Positions 11,573 to 20,151 of a DNA stretch of 64,000 nt are shown here, piece after piece (positions within the stretch are counted from its first letter, which is position 1; every line of letters begins with the position of its first letter). Position numbers and translations under genes: made by a program. Location: contig JAJLPB010000006.1 in NCBI GenBank assembly GCA_025548565.1, forward strand, positions 124,001 to 188,000, in the 5' to 3' direction. Below the pieces are notes generated by a model that saw only the letters and a list, made by a program, of their open reading frames with translations, did not search any database and was not told where the DNA came from. This stretch comes from Rugamonas sp. A1-17 (GTDB lineage Bacteria; Pseudomonadota; Gammaproteobacteria; Burkholderiales; Burkholderiaceae_D).

Positions 11573-12089
11573 GTGGCGGTACGGGCGGCTGGCGGTCTGG
11601 CTGCATTGGCTGTGCGCGGCCTTGATCGTCGGCCTGCTGGGCGTGGGCTGGTACATGATGGCCATTGAAGACCAGCCGGGAAGCGGCTGGTACTTCGACC
11701 AGCACAAGTCGTTCGGCCTGGTGCTGTTTGCCTTGCTGCTGATCCGGCTGTGCTGGCGGCTCACGCACAAGCCGGCGCCGCTGCCGGCCAGCGTGCCCGG
11801 TTGGCAAAGGACGATCTCCGGCCTGACCCAATGGCTGCTGTACGGCTGCATGTTCGCCATGCCGGTGATCGGCTTTCTCGGCGCGGCGCATACCAAGCGT
11901 GGCGTGGCGCTGTTCGGCGCGGCTTTCCCCGCCTGGTTCGCGCCCGATCATGACGTCGCCGAGCAGTTCTTCGATGTCCATTCCGGGTTGGCGGTTGTCA
12001 TGACGGCGCTGATCGTCCTTCACGTGCTGGCGGGCCTCAAGCATCTGTGGATCGACAGGGACCGGGTCTTTCACAGGATCTGGTTCTGA
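11553..12089 (+). CDS. Cytochrome b561 family protein
   Basis: The 178-residue protein has four predicted membrane helices and conserved histidines suited to bind two b haems: AVWLHWLCA (helix 1), DQHKSFGL (start of helix 2), and FFDVHSGLAVV and LIVLHVLAGLKH (helices 3 and 4). The family moves electrons from the quinone pool or to superoxide or periplasmic partners. It starts inside the end of the P-type ATPase gene with GGAAAGGA upstream, so the two are expected to be co-expressed. The electron acceptor is not evident from the neighbours. Confidence 0.9.
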
Positions 12090-12117
12090 GTGGACGACGT
12101 TAATAGCCGTTTAATGA

Positions 12118-12140
12118 AGAACCGAATACACTGCGGTTCT
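12118..12140. other. Small inverted repeat between cytochrome b561 and YncE-like gene
   Basis: Arms AGAACCG and CGGTTCT (7 bases) flank a 9-base loop. No T-run follows, so it is not a clear terminator. It sits 22 bases before the YncE-like start codon and could be an operator or mRNA hairpin. The role is unknown. Confidence 0.3.
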
Positions 12141-12161
12141 CACTCACTTCCGCAAAATGCG

Positions 12162-13145
12162 ATGAAAACGACGATATCGAGCACGTGGCTGTTCCTGGGC
12201 CTGATGCTGGCGGCGCCGCTGCCGGCCGCGCAGGCGGCCGCGCAGGCGGCCGACTACGCGGTGCGCCAGACCTGGACGCTGGATCAAGCGGGCCGCTGGG
12301 ACTATCTGGACGTCGACCCGGTGCGCCATCGGTTGTTCGTGACGCGCGGCGATCGTGTGCAGGTGCTCGATCTGCCCTCGGGCAAAGTGGCCGGCCAGAT
12401 CGGCGGACTGCAGCGCGCGCACGGCGTGGCGTTCGCGCAGAAGCTGAACCTGGGTTTCGCCAGCAGCGGGGGCGGCAACAGCGTCGTCGTGTTCGACCTG
12501 GCGACGCTGCAGACGCGCCAGGAGGTGAAGGTCCCGGGCCAGAATCCGGACGCCATCCTGTTCGAGGAAGGCAGCGGCAAGCTTTACACCTTCAACGGCA
12601 AGACCGACAACGTCTCGGTGTTCGACGCCGCCAGCATGGCGCCCAGGGCCACGATCGAGGTGGGCGGCAAGCCGGAGTTCGCGGTCACCGACGGCAAGCG
12701 GATTTACGTCAATATCGAGGACAAGGCCGAAATCGCGGTGATCGACATCACCACCGACCGCCAATTGGCGCGCTGGCCGCTGGCCGGGTGCGAGGAACCA
12801 ACCGGCCTGGCGCTGGATGCCGCGCACCGGCGCCTGTTCTCGGCCTGCCAGAACGGCGTGCTGGCCGTGACCGACGCCGCTAGCGGCAAGGCCGTGGCAC
12901 GCGCCGCCATCGGCAAGGGCTCCGACGCGGTGGTGTTCGACGCCGCCAGCGCCACCGTGTTTTCCTCCAACGGCGACGGCACTCTGAGCACGATCCATCA
13001 GGACGACGCCGACCACTATGCGAAGGCGGTAACGCTGCGCACCGAGAAGGGCGCGCGCACCATGGCCATGGACCACGACAGCGGCGCCGTGTATCTGCCG
13101 ACCGTGGTCGATAAACACTTCACGGTCATCGTGGCCACACCCTGA
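12162..13145 (+). CDS. Exported YncE-like beta-propeller protein
   Basis: The start is the ATG at 12162 (MKTTISSTWLFLGLMLAAP), which opens a signal peptide ending near AQAA; an upstream in-frame start would bury it. The mature part of the 327-residue protein has repeating blade-like units such as RHRLFVTRGDRVQVLDL, KLYTFNGKTDNVSVFD and AVYLPTVV, typical of YVTN/YncE-type seven-bladed propellers in the periplasm. The family has no single function; members bind DNA, act as scaffolds or sit next to metal and redox genes. It ends 6 bases before the OmpR-type regulator gene, so it probably belongs to the same operon. Confidence 0.8.
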   Translation: MKTTISSTWLFLGLMLAAPLPAAQAAAQAADYAVRQTWTLDQAGRWDYLDVDPVRHRLFVTRGDRVQVLDLPSGKVAGQIGGLQRAHGVAFAQKLNLGFASSGGGNSVVVFDLATLQTRQEVKVPGQNPDAILFEEGSGKLYTFNGKTDNVSVFDAASMAPRATIEVGGKPEFAVTDGKRIYVNIEDKAEIAVIDITTDRQLARWPLAGCEEPTGLALDAAHRRLFSACQNGVLAVTDAASGKAVARAAIGKGSDAVVFDAASATVFSSNGDGTLSTIHQDDADHYAKAVTLRTEKGARTMAMDHDSGAVYLPTVVDKHFTVIVATP

Positions 13146-13151
13146 GCGACC

Positions 13152-13814
13152 ATGCGCCTGCTGTTGATAGAAGATGATCCGATGATCGGCGAGAGCATGC
13201 TGGAGGCCCTGCGCGGCGAACGGTATGCGGTCGACTGGGTGCGGGATGGCGTGGCGGCCGAGCTGTCGATGCGGCAGGATATCTACGATCTGCTGATACT
13301 GGACCTGGGCCTGCCCGGACGGCAGGGCATGGACGTGCTGCGGCGCCTGCGCGCGCAGGGCGGCCAGACGCCGGTGCTGATCGTCACGGCGCGCGATGCC
13401 ACGGCCTCGCGGGTCGAGGGCCTCGATGCGGGCGCCGATGATTACCTGGTCAAGCCCTTCGACCTCGATGAACTGCTGGCCCGCATCCGCGCCGTGTTGC
13501 GCCGGCGCGGCGGCCATCATCATTCGCTGGTGACGCATGGCGCCTTGAGCGTGAACCTGGCGGCGCACGAGGCCACGTTCAACGGCGTGGCGCTGCACCT
13601 GTCGTCGCGCGAATTCGCCTTGCTGCGCGCGCTGCTCGATGTGCCGGGCAGCGTGGTGTCCAAGGCCCAGCTGGAAGAGAAGATCTACGGCTGGGGCGAG
13701 GAAATCGAGAGCAATACCATCGACGTCTACATCCATCACCTGCGCAAGAAACTGGGCAGCGAGTTTATCAAGAATGTGCGCGGCGTCGGCTACAAACTGG
13801 CCAGCCTGACATGA
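13152..13814 (+). CDS. OmpR-family response regulator
   Basis: The 220-residue protein has a receiver domain (about 1-118, acidic pair EDD at 7-9, phospho-acceptor Asp51 in LILDLGLPG, Lys in YLVKPF) and a winged-helix domain (about 125-218, ending NTIDVYIHHLRKKLG and VRGVGYKL). It resembles the QseB/TctD/PmrA group. The stop overlaps the kinase start by four bases (ATGA), so the two form a two-component pair. Likely targets are its own operon, including the propeller and PepSY-type genes. Confidence 0.92.
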   Translation: MRLLLIEDDPMIGESMLEALRGERYAVDWVRDGVAAELSMRQDIYDLLILDLGLPGRQGMDVLRRLRAQGGQTPVLIVTARDATASRVEGLDAGADDYLVKPFDLDELLARIRAVLRRRGGHHHSLVTHGALSVNLAAHEATFNGVALHLSSREFALLRALLDVPGSVVSKAQLEEKIYGWGEEIESNTIDVYIHHLRKKLGSEFIKNVRGVGYKLASLT

Positions 13815-15112
13815 AGTCGATCCGCGCGCGTTTGTTGGCCGGGCTGTTGTTCGGCACCCTCTGCTGCACGCTGGTCGCCGGTCTGCTGCTGTTCCAGCGG
13901 GCCAATCACGAAGCGGACGAACAGTCGGACCTGCGCCTGCGCGAGGTGGCGTGGGCCTTGCCGCCGCATTTGGGCGATGGCGTCCAGCTGCCCAAGGACG
14001 CGGACCTGGACGACGCGGTGCTGGTGCAGGTGTGGGACGCCGCCGGCCGCGTGGCGTACGTGTCGGAGCCGTCGCAGGCCTTGCCGAGGCAATCGCTGGC
14101 GGGCTATGGCTCCATCACCCATCGGGGCGAGCGCTGGCGCGTGTACGGCGAACAGCGCGCGGACTATTACATGCAGATCGCCCAGCCGTTCGCGATGCGG
14201 GAGCGTATCGCGGCGCACATGGCGCTGCGCATCGTACCGCCGTTGCTGGCGCTGTTGCCGGCGTTGGGGGCGCTGATCTGGATCGTGGTCGGCCTGGCGC
14301 TGCGGCCATTGGAACAGGTGGCGCAGGCCGTGCACGGCCGCTCTCCCGGTTCGTTGCAGCCGTTGGAGACCGCCGGCATGCCGCCCGAATTGATGCCGAT
14401 CGTCGTCGCGCTCAACGGCCTGCTGGGCAAGATCGACAGCGCGATGGCGGCTCAGCGCAGCTTCGTCGCCGACGCCGCGCACGAACTGCGCTCGCCGCTG
14501 ACGGCGCTCAAGCTGCAACTGCAACTGGCCGAGCGCGCCGGCAGCGACGAGCAGCGCGAGGTCTCGTTCCAGCGGTTGCATGAACGGCTGGACCGCTCCA
14601 CGCATCTGGTGCATCAGCTACTGACGCTGGCCCGCCACGAGCAGCATCACGCGCGGCCGGCGCTGGTGCGGACCGACTTGCTGGCGCTGGCGCGGCAGGT
14701 GGTCGGGGATCACAGCATCCTGGCCGAAAGCCGGGGCATCGATTTGGGTGTGACGGGCGGCGGCGAGCCGCTGTGGGTGCCGGCTCACCCGGAAGGCCTG
14801 TCGGTCATGCTCAGCAACCTGGTCGACAACGCGGTGCGCTACACGCAGGCGGGCGGGCAGGTCGATGTCTCGGCCGGTATGGAACGCGGCATGGTGTATT
14901 TGCGGGTGGCCGACAACGGGCCCGGCGTGCCGGAGGCGGAGCGCGCGAGGTTGTTCGACCGTTTCTACCGGCCGGACGGCAACGCGGTCTGGGGCTGCGG
15001 CCTCGGCCTGTCCATCGTCAAGAACGTGGTGGAAGGCCATGGCGCGGAAATTGAATTGACCAGTAACGACGGCGTTGGCTTGGTGGTCACCGTGTATTTG
15101 CCAGCGGCTTGA
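13811..15112 (+). CDS. Sensor histidine kinase
   Basis: The 433-residue protein has two membrane helices (about 9-28 and 138-163) around a periplasmic segment of about 110 residues, then a short HAMP-like linker, a HisKA box FVADAAHELRSPLTALK (phospho-acceptor His) and an HATPase domain with NLVDNAVRY, DNGPGVP and GCGLGLSIVK. The architecture matches QseC/TctE-type kinases. It is translationally coupled to the regulator before it. The signal is unknown; the PepSY-type membrane gene that follows raises iron or another metal as a possibility, which is inference. Confidence 0.92.
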   Translation: MKSIRARLLAGLLFGTLCCTLVAGLLLFQRANHEADEQSDLRLREVAWALPPHLGDGVQLPKDADLDDAVLVQVWDAAGRVAYVSEPSQALPRQSLAGYGSITHRGERWRVYGEQRADYYMQIAQPFAMRERIAAHMALRIVPPLLALLPALGALIWIVVGLALRPLEQVAQAVHGRSPGSLQPLETAGMPPELMPIVVALNGLLGKIDSAMAAQRSFVADAAHELRSPLTALKLQLQLAERAGSDEQREVSFQRLHERLDRSTHLVHQLLTLARHEQHHARPALVRTDLLALARQVVGDHSILAESRGIDLGVTGGGEPLWVPAHPEGLSVMLSNLVDNAVRYTQAGGQVDVSAGMERGMVYLRVADNGPGVPEAERARLFDRFYRPDGNAVWGCGLGLSIVKNVVEGHGAEIELTSNDGVGLVVTVYLPAA

Positions 15113-15130
15113 TTTAACAAGGATAAGGAT

Positions 15131-15559
15131 ATGCTTACATTACGACAGCTGCACCGCTACCTCGGCGTCTTCTTCACACCCGCCATTGTGTTCTTTGCCC
15201 TCTCCGGGGCGCTGCAAGCCTTCGACCTGCACAAGGGCGCGCACCGCGGCGACCCGCCGACCTATCCGTGGATCGCCGCCATGGCCGCGCTGCACAAGGA
15301 TCAGGAGATGTACGAGCCACCCAAGCCGAAGGCACCCGCCGCTGCACCCGCGTCGGCTGCGCCAGCGCGCGCCGCCGCGCCGGAGGAACACGTCAACATG
15401 CCATTGAAACTGTTCGTGGTGGCGCTGGCGGTGGGCTTGTGCCTGTCGTCGCTGGCTGGCTTGTATATCGCGTTCACCAATCCGCGCAGCCGCCGGTCGG
15501 CCGGCTTCGCGCTGGCGGGCGGCATGGTGCTGCCGGCGCTACTCGTGCTGCTGGCCTGA
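15131..15559 (+). CDS. Small PepSY-associated-type membrane protein
   Basis: The 142-residue protein opens with LRQLHRYLGVFFTPAIVFFALSG, the usual first helix of PepSY-associated membrane proteins. A Pro/Ala-rich linker (about 57-88) follows, then two more hydrophobic segments (about 93-115 and 125-142). AAGGATAAGGAT precedes the ATG. Full-length PepSY-TM proteins, often iron-uptake reductases, are about 350-500 residues, so this is a short form without a visible PepSY domain. It closes the propeller/two-component operon. Confidence 0.65.
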   Translation: MLTLRQLHRYLGVFFTPAIVFFALSGALQAFDLHKGAHRGDPPTYPWIAAMAALHKDQEMYEPPKPKAPAAAPASAAPARAAAPEEHVNMPLKLFVVALAVGLCLSSLAGLYIAFTNPRSRRSAGFALAGGMVLPALLVLLA

Positions 15560-15582
15560 CGGCGCCGTCGCCGTCGCTGTTC

Positions 15583-16680
15583 CTACGGCAGCAGCAGCGA
15601 GTGCTGGCTGGCGGTGTGGAAGTCGCGCCAGACGCGGTTGATGGCGCTGTCCTCGTGGGCGGCGTACAGGCCGCAGTAGGGGTACAGCTCATCGACCGCC
15701 GCGCGCGAGGCGGCCACCAGCGCCAGTGAACTGGCCTGCAGCGCATGCAGGTCGCAGTCGGCCAGCGTGGTGCCGTCTTCCACCATCGTCCAGCTGCGAT
15801 CCAGGATGTGGTAGAAGTGCGCGCGGGCCGCGGCGTGGACCTGCTCCCTGGCGCGCACCAGCGCGGCCACTTCGGGAACCTCCAGCAGCGGCAGGCCTTT
15901 GATGGCATGCCGGCGGCGGCTCATGCAGGGCCGGGCCAGCTGCATGAAGTGGCTCGCCATGCCCGCCACGTTGGCCGCCAGCGTGACGAAGGCCAGCGAA
16001 TAAAACGGGAAGCGGTACAGCGGTCCGTCCGCCGTGGCGGCGGTGGGGCTGATGGTGAAGCCATGATCCTTGCCGACCCAGGCGCCGTCGATGCGGTAGC
16101 TGTGCGAGGCGCTGGCACGCAAGCCGATGCTGGCCCACGACGGCACGATCCGCACCAGCTCCGCCGGCACCAGGAAGGCGCGGATGCGCGGCGCGCCATG
16201 TTCGTCCAGCAGCGGCTGGCCGTCGGCGCGCAGCACCGCGTTCAGGGTGAAATGGGTGGCCATCGGCGCGCCGCTGGCGTAGTCCCAGCGGCCGGTGATG
16301 CGGAACCCCGCGGCTTCCCCGTCGCCGTCCTGGTCGGCGTAGCCGGTCGGCGCGCCGCTGCCGCCGAGGCACACGCGCTTGCCGCCGATGATGTCGCGCG
16401 CCAGTGGCGGCGGCAGGAAGCCGGCGAACCATCCGGCGCCGGCGCACAGCGTAAGCACCCAGCCCATGCTGCCATCGATCGCGGCCACCGCTTCCTCCAG
16501 CCGCACCGCCTGCGGCAAGGGCAGCTCGGCGCCGCCGCTGGCGCGCGGCGCCAGCATCCTGAGCCAGCCGCGCCGGTGCAGCAAGGCTTGCTGGACCGGG
16601 TGCAGGAAGCGGGCGGCATCGGCCATGGCCGCGTAGCGTTCGATACGGCGCGCATCGCGCGCGAGCAGGGGATGGGTCAT
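15583..16680 (-). CDS. Acyl-CoA dehydrogenase-like flavoprotein
   Basis: The start is taken at the ATG at 16680 (MTHPLLARD), giving 365 residues. Features include GSMGWVLTLCAGAGWFAGF in the helical N-terminal domain, ITGRWDYASGAPMATHF in the beta domain, and SWASIGLRASASHSYRIDG, typical of the acyl-CoA dehydrogenase fold and its flavin-dependent monooxygenase branch (HsaA/DszC-like). A catalytic glutamate is not obvious, so a monooxygenase or an unusual dehydrogenase are both possible. It stands alone, 23 bases from the convergent PepSY-type gene, so no pathway can be assigned. Confidence 0.75.
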   Translation of the reverse strand: MTHPLLARDARRIERYAAMADAARFLHPVQQALLHRRGWLRMLAPRASGGAELPLPQAVRLEEAVAAIDGSMGWVLTLCAGAGWFAGFLPPPLARDIIGGKRVCLGGSGAPTGYADQDGDGEAAGFRITGRWDYASGAPMATHFTLNAVLRADGQPLLDEHGAPRIRAFLVPAELVRIVPSWASIGLRASASHSYRIDGAWVGKDHGFTISPTAATADGPLYRFPFYSLAFVTLAANVAGMASHFMQLARPCMSRRRHAIKGLPLLEVPEVAALVRAREQVHAAARAHFYHILDRSWTMVEDGTTLADCDLHALQASSLALVAASRAAVDELYPYCGLYAAHEDSAINRVWRDFHTASQHSLLLP

Positions 16681-16741
16681 GCTGGATCTTTTAGAAGTAG
16701 CAAAGCCCGGCATTTTCGCATTATTGCGGCGCGCTGCCCAT

Positions 16742-16770
16742 TTGCAAATATGATAATCCTGATTTATACT
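16742..16770 (+). promoter_or_regulatory. Putative sigma70 promoter of the MoxR cassette
   Basis: TTGCAA (16742-16747) and TATACT (16765-16770) are separated by 17 bases. The -10 matches 5/6 and the -35 4/6. Transcription would start near 16777, 44 bases before the moxR start codon. No strong ribosome binding site precedes that ATG. Confidence 0.5.
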
Positions 16771-16820
16771 CAAAATTCATTGCCTTCGAGCAATCATCTA
16801 TTTCCTGACCGATTTACTCT

Positions 16821-17945
16821 ATGACCCAGTCCCTGAACGACGCCGCCGCCGGCCTGCGTGAAGCAATCAATGAAGCAACCGATGGACTGATCGACAGGCA
16901 GCACCTGGCCGAGCTGTTGATCCTCGCCGCCGTCGCGCAGGAACATGTGCTGGTAGTCGGTCCGCCGGGGACAGCCAAGAGCGCGGTGGTCCGGCGCGTG
17001 GCCAATAGCCTGGGTGGACGCTATTTCGAGTACCTGCTGGGCCGATTCACCGAGCCTTCCGAATTGTTCGGGCCTGTGAATCTGAACAAGCTGCGCGAGG
17101 GCACGGTTGAAACCGACGTCACCGGCATGTTGCCCGAGGCGGAGATCGCCTTTCTCGACGAGGTGTTCCTGGGATCGACCGCGATCCTGAATACCTTGCT
17201 GGGTCTGCTGAACGAACGCCAGTTCCGGCGCGGTCATACGCATATCCGTTGTCCGCTGCGGGTCTGCGTCGGCGCGGCGAACGGCTTGCCGGAAGACGAA
17301 GGGCTGGCTGCGTTCGCCGACCGCTTCCTCCTGCACGTGTTCGTCGAGCCGGTGGCGGATAGCCGCCTGGAAGACTTGCTTGCGGGCGGCTGGAAAGTCG
17401 CGCAGCATCGCGTGGCGTCGCGCGCCAATCTGGCCAGCCTCGACGCGCTGAATCACGCGGTGGCGGCGGTCAACATGGATCTGGTGCGGGCCGACCTCGC
17501 GCATGCGATCCGCTTGCTGAGGCAAGCCAACATCGCGCTGTCGGACCGGCGCATCGTCAAGTCCCAGCAGTTGATCGCGGCGGCGGCGGTGCTGGCGGGA
17601 CGCTCCAGCGCCACCCGGGCCGACCTGTGGCCGCTGCTGTATGTGATTCCCACCAGCGCCGGCCAGCAAGGCGCGCGCGAAGCCTTGCGCGACCTGCTGG
17701 CCGATGCGCGTCATCCGCTGCTGCGCGCTGTGGTGGAAGAGGCGGTCCAGCAGCCGTTGGCGCGGGTGGCCCGCCTGGCCGCCAGTGCCGACCTCTTGCT
17801 GGGTTCACCGGACGCCGCGGCTGCGGCGCCCCTGGTTGAGGCACTGCTGCGTGAAATGGATGCGAACTTCGATCTGGCGGACTTGCCTGCGGAACTGGCC
17901 GAGCGGCGCGCGCAATTGATCGCATTGGCAAAGTCGGCTGGATGA
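16821..17945 (+). CDS. MoxR-family AAA+ ATPase
   Basis: The 374-residue protein has Walker A VGPPGTAKS (about 46-54), Walker B EIAFLDEVF (about 108-116), a sensor-1 segment CVGAANGLPED and a C-terminal lid rich in helices. It belongs to the MoxR/RavA group, whose members act as chaperone-like remodelers, usually with a von Willebrand A partner. The next three genes overlap in series, so it is the motor of a four-gene cassette. In known MoxR-vWA-beta-propeller ternary systems the ATPase is proposed to remodel an effector after a trigger; that role here is inference. Confidence 0.9.
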   Translation: MTQSLNDAAAGLREAINEATDGLIDRQHLAELLILAAVAQEHVLVVGPPGTAKSAVVRRVANSLGGRYFEYLLGRFTEPSELFGPVNLNKLREGTVETDVTGMLPEAEIAFLDEVFLGSTAILNTLLGLLNERQFRRGHTHIRCPLRVCVGAANGLPEDEGLAAFADRFLLHVFVEPVADSRLEDLLAGGWKVAQHRVASRANLASLDALNHAVAAVNMDLVRADLAHAIRLLRQANIALSDRRIVKSQQLIAAAAVLAGRSSATRADLWPLLYVIPTSAGQQGAREALRDLLADARHPLLRAVVEEAVQQPLARVARLAASADLLLGSPDAAAAAPLVEALLREMDANFDLADLPAELAERRAQLIALAKSAG

Positions 17946-18358
17946 GCGTGTTGGCATGGACGGCGCGCGAGACGGCGTTGGCGCCGCAAGGCTTGGTCTC
18001 CACGGGCGCGGCAACGCCACGATTGCTGGCTGCGCTAGCCCGGCGCGAGCCGGCTGAATTGGCGCGCCTGTCGGCGGTGGCGACCCGCTCGTTATTGATT
18101 GTGCTGGGCGCGAGTGAATTCCTGCCCTGGATCGACGGGGTTCGCTATTGCGCACCGGAGCCGGCGGCGCCGCAATTGTGGCTGCCAACCCATCTGGCAC
18201 CCGGCTTGCCGATGGACCTGCTGCAGTCCAACCTGGTGGCGCGGGCGGGGCGATCGCCTGTCCTGTTGTGGAACGAGCCCGAATTGTTGCTGCCGTTGGA
18301 TCAGGCCATGGCTTTGACGCCGGCGTTGCTCGACTGGTTGTCGCAGGAGTGCTGTTGA
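17942..18358 (+). CDS. Small bpX-like protein of the MoxR cassette
   Basis: The 138-residue protein overlaps moxR by four bases (ATGA). No catalytic motif is visible. The central stretch LLIVLGASEFLPWIDGVRYC followed by LWLPTHLAPGLPMDLLQSNL resembles, from memory, small domains found next to MoxR in MoxR-vWA-beta-propeller (bpX) systems. The exact bpX class cannot be set without a profile search. The protein is likely cytoplasmic, with no signal peptide or membrane helix. It ends with a Cys-Cys pair. Confidence 0.65.
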   Translation: MSVLAWTARETALAPQGLVSTGAATPRLLAALARREPAELARLSAVATRSLLIVLGASEFLPWIDGVRYCAPEPAAPQLWLPTHLAPGLPMDLLQSNLVARAGRSPVLLWNEPELLLPLDQAMALTPALLDWLSQECC

Positions 18359-20151
18359 TGCGGCTCCCTGTCTTGCTTGAGCCGTGGCGCGCCTGGCTGG
18401 CGCTGTTTCCCGCCGATCTCGCGGAACCGTTGGGCGAAATGCTGCTGCGCCTGCATCCGCTGGTCGGACGCCTGGGCAGCGCCACGTCGCGGCCGGATGA
18501 CCTGCCCGCCGGTGTGGGGAACATCGTGCAACGAGGCAGTTACGAGCGCATGCTGCTGACCGAATGGGCGTATGCCGACGCCGTGCCGGACGAGTTCCTG
18601 CGACGAGCCGCCAGTGGCGAGCTGCTGTTCACTGGTCCCGAACCAGCCGGACGCCAGCGATCGCGCCGCAGCGTGGTGCTGTTCGACGCCGGGCCGGCGC
18701 AGCTGGGCGAACCCCGCCTGGCCCACCTGGCCTTGTTCATCCTGCTGACCAGGCGCGCGCAGGAAGCCGGGGCGGAATTCCTCTGGGGGATATTGCAGAA
18801 GCCGGCCGCGCTGGACAAGCGGGAAGGGCGCGAGGGCTTGCAAGCCCTGCTGCGGTCCCGCACGCTGAATGCGCCCGGCGCGGCCGACGCCGATGCGTGG
18901 GAGAAGGCGCTGGGGGCCGACGTGGACGACTGCTGGCTGGTTGGCGCCACCGCCCACGTGGCGCCACGGCAGGTGAGGGCCGTGGTGTGCGTGAACCAAG
19001 CCTTGCTCGGCAACCGGCTTGAGGTCGCGTTGACGCAGCGGCGCGGTACCCGCAACTTGTCGCTGGAGCTGCCGCCCGTTGACGATGGCATCCGGCTGCT
19101 GCGCCAGCCCTTTGAGCCGCTGGTGCCATATGGCGTGCTGCGTCAACGCGCGGGACGGCCGTCGTTGAAACAGCCGCCGCGTTTCGGGGTGGCCGGATAC
19201 GGCCTGGCTGTGGCGCAGGTTGATGGCGGCACGATGATCTATCCGTTGCCGCAATCGGCGCGCCAGAAAATTGGTAAAGGTCGTTCCGTGCCGGCGCGCT
19301 TGGGTGGCAACTTCATCGCCGTCGGTGTGTTCAGCAAGTCGTTGTCCAGCGTGGCCAGCGACGCCGGCTCGCTGGAGTTCAGGGGATTCCCAGGGCCGCT
19401 GTTTGGACAAGGTCTGGTGCAGGCCCCACGTCCAGAGACGACGCATTTCCGCGCGCCGCCGGGACTGGGGCGCTGGCTGTCGCTATTTTTCCTGCGTTCG
19501 AAGGCGTTGGAGCGGGTCGTGGTACTCGATGTCGCAAAAAATTTGGTCGCATGGGAGCGCGCGGCCGGTCAAGGGGCTTCCGCGCCGTTGCGGTTCAGGA
19601 CGGTCATGGGGAACGTGCTCGGCGCCACCCAGTACGGCGACGCCCTGTTTTTCGGCTGTGCCGAAGACGGGGTCACACGGATCTACCGCTGGAATCCGCA
19701 GGCACAGGAGCCGCAGCAGATCGCGCGGATCGCCAGCGACGGCAGCGCGCTATTGCTGGGCGGCGGCCGGCAATGGCGCGCACAGCATCTGGAGGGCCTG
19801 TTCGCGGTGCAGCGCACGGAGACGGACTGGTGGGTGGGAACCGTCAATGAGGCGGCGGTCACGGTGGTGGCTGACGGCGCCAGCGTGCTGGGCGTGGTGC
19901 GTAGCCGTCTTTGCCCCGAGCCGGGCCTGGTCGTGCTGCATCCGGGGAAGCGACGCATTGAATTGCGCAGTGGGCTTGAGCGTTTTCCGTTGGTCGTATC
20001 GGAGCAGCCCATCGGGCAAGCCTGCTGTGATCCCGACAGCGGCCGGCTGGCCTGGATAGGCGGCATCGATCATGCATTGACGGTGCGCGAAATCGACGGC
20101 GAAACACCGCTGCTGCGTGTGGTCATGGATGGAGATGCCGATGCGAGTTGA
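18358..20151 (+). CDS. Degenerate vWA plus propeller-like protein of the MoxR cassette
   Basis: The start codon shares one base with the previous stop (TGATG), giving 597 residues. Residues 100-260 resemble a von Willebrand A domain: RRSVVLFDAGPAQLG followed by a long helix LAHLALFILLTRRA, with WGILQKP and DDCWLVGATAHVAP as later strands. The metal-site motif DxSxS is degenerate (Asp110-Ala-Gly-Pro-Ala), so metal binding is doubtful. Residues about 300-597 are strand-rich and repetitive (VVVLDVAKNLVAWER, GDALFFGCAEDGVTRIYRWN), consistent with a beta-propeller. It would be the vWA-propeller partner of the MoxR ATPase. The fold assignment is inference from pattern. Confidence 0.6.
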   Translation: MRLPVLLEPWRAWLALFPADLAEPLGEMLLRLHPLVGRLGSATSRPDDLPAGVGNIVQRGSYERMLLTEWAYADAVPDEFLRRAASGELLFTGPEPAGRQRSRRSVVLFDAGPAQLGEPRLAHLALFILLTRRAQEAGAEFLWGILQKPAALDKREGREGLQALLRSRTLNAPGAADADAWEKALGADVDDCWLVGATAHVAPRQVRAVVCVNQALLGNRLEVALTQRRGTRNLSLELPPVDDGIRLLRQPFEPLVPYGVLRQRAGRPSLKQPPRFGVAGYGLAVAQVDGGTMIYPLPQSARQKIGKGRSVPARLGGNFIAVGVFSKSLSSVASDAGSLEFRGFPGPLFGQGLVQAPRPETTHFRAPPGLGRWLSLFFLRSKALERVVVLDVAKNLVAWERAAGQGASAPLRFRTVMGNVLGATQYGDALFFGCAEDGVTRIYRWNPQAQEPQQIARIASDGSALLLGGGRQWRAQHLEGLFAVQRTETDWWVGTVNEAAVTVVADGASVLGVVRSRLCPEPGLVVLHPGKRRIELRSGLERFPLVVSEQPIGQACCDPDSGRLAWIGGIDHALTVREIDGETPLLRVVMDGDADAS

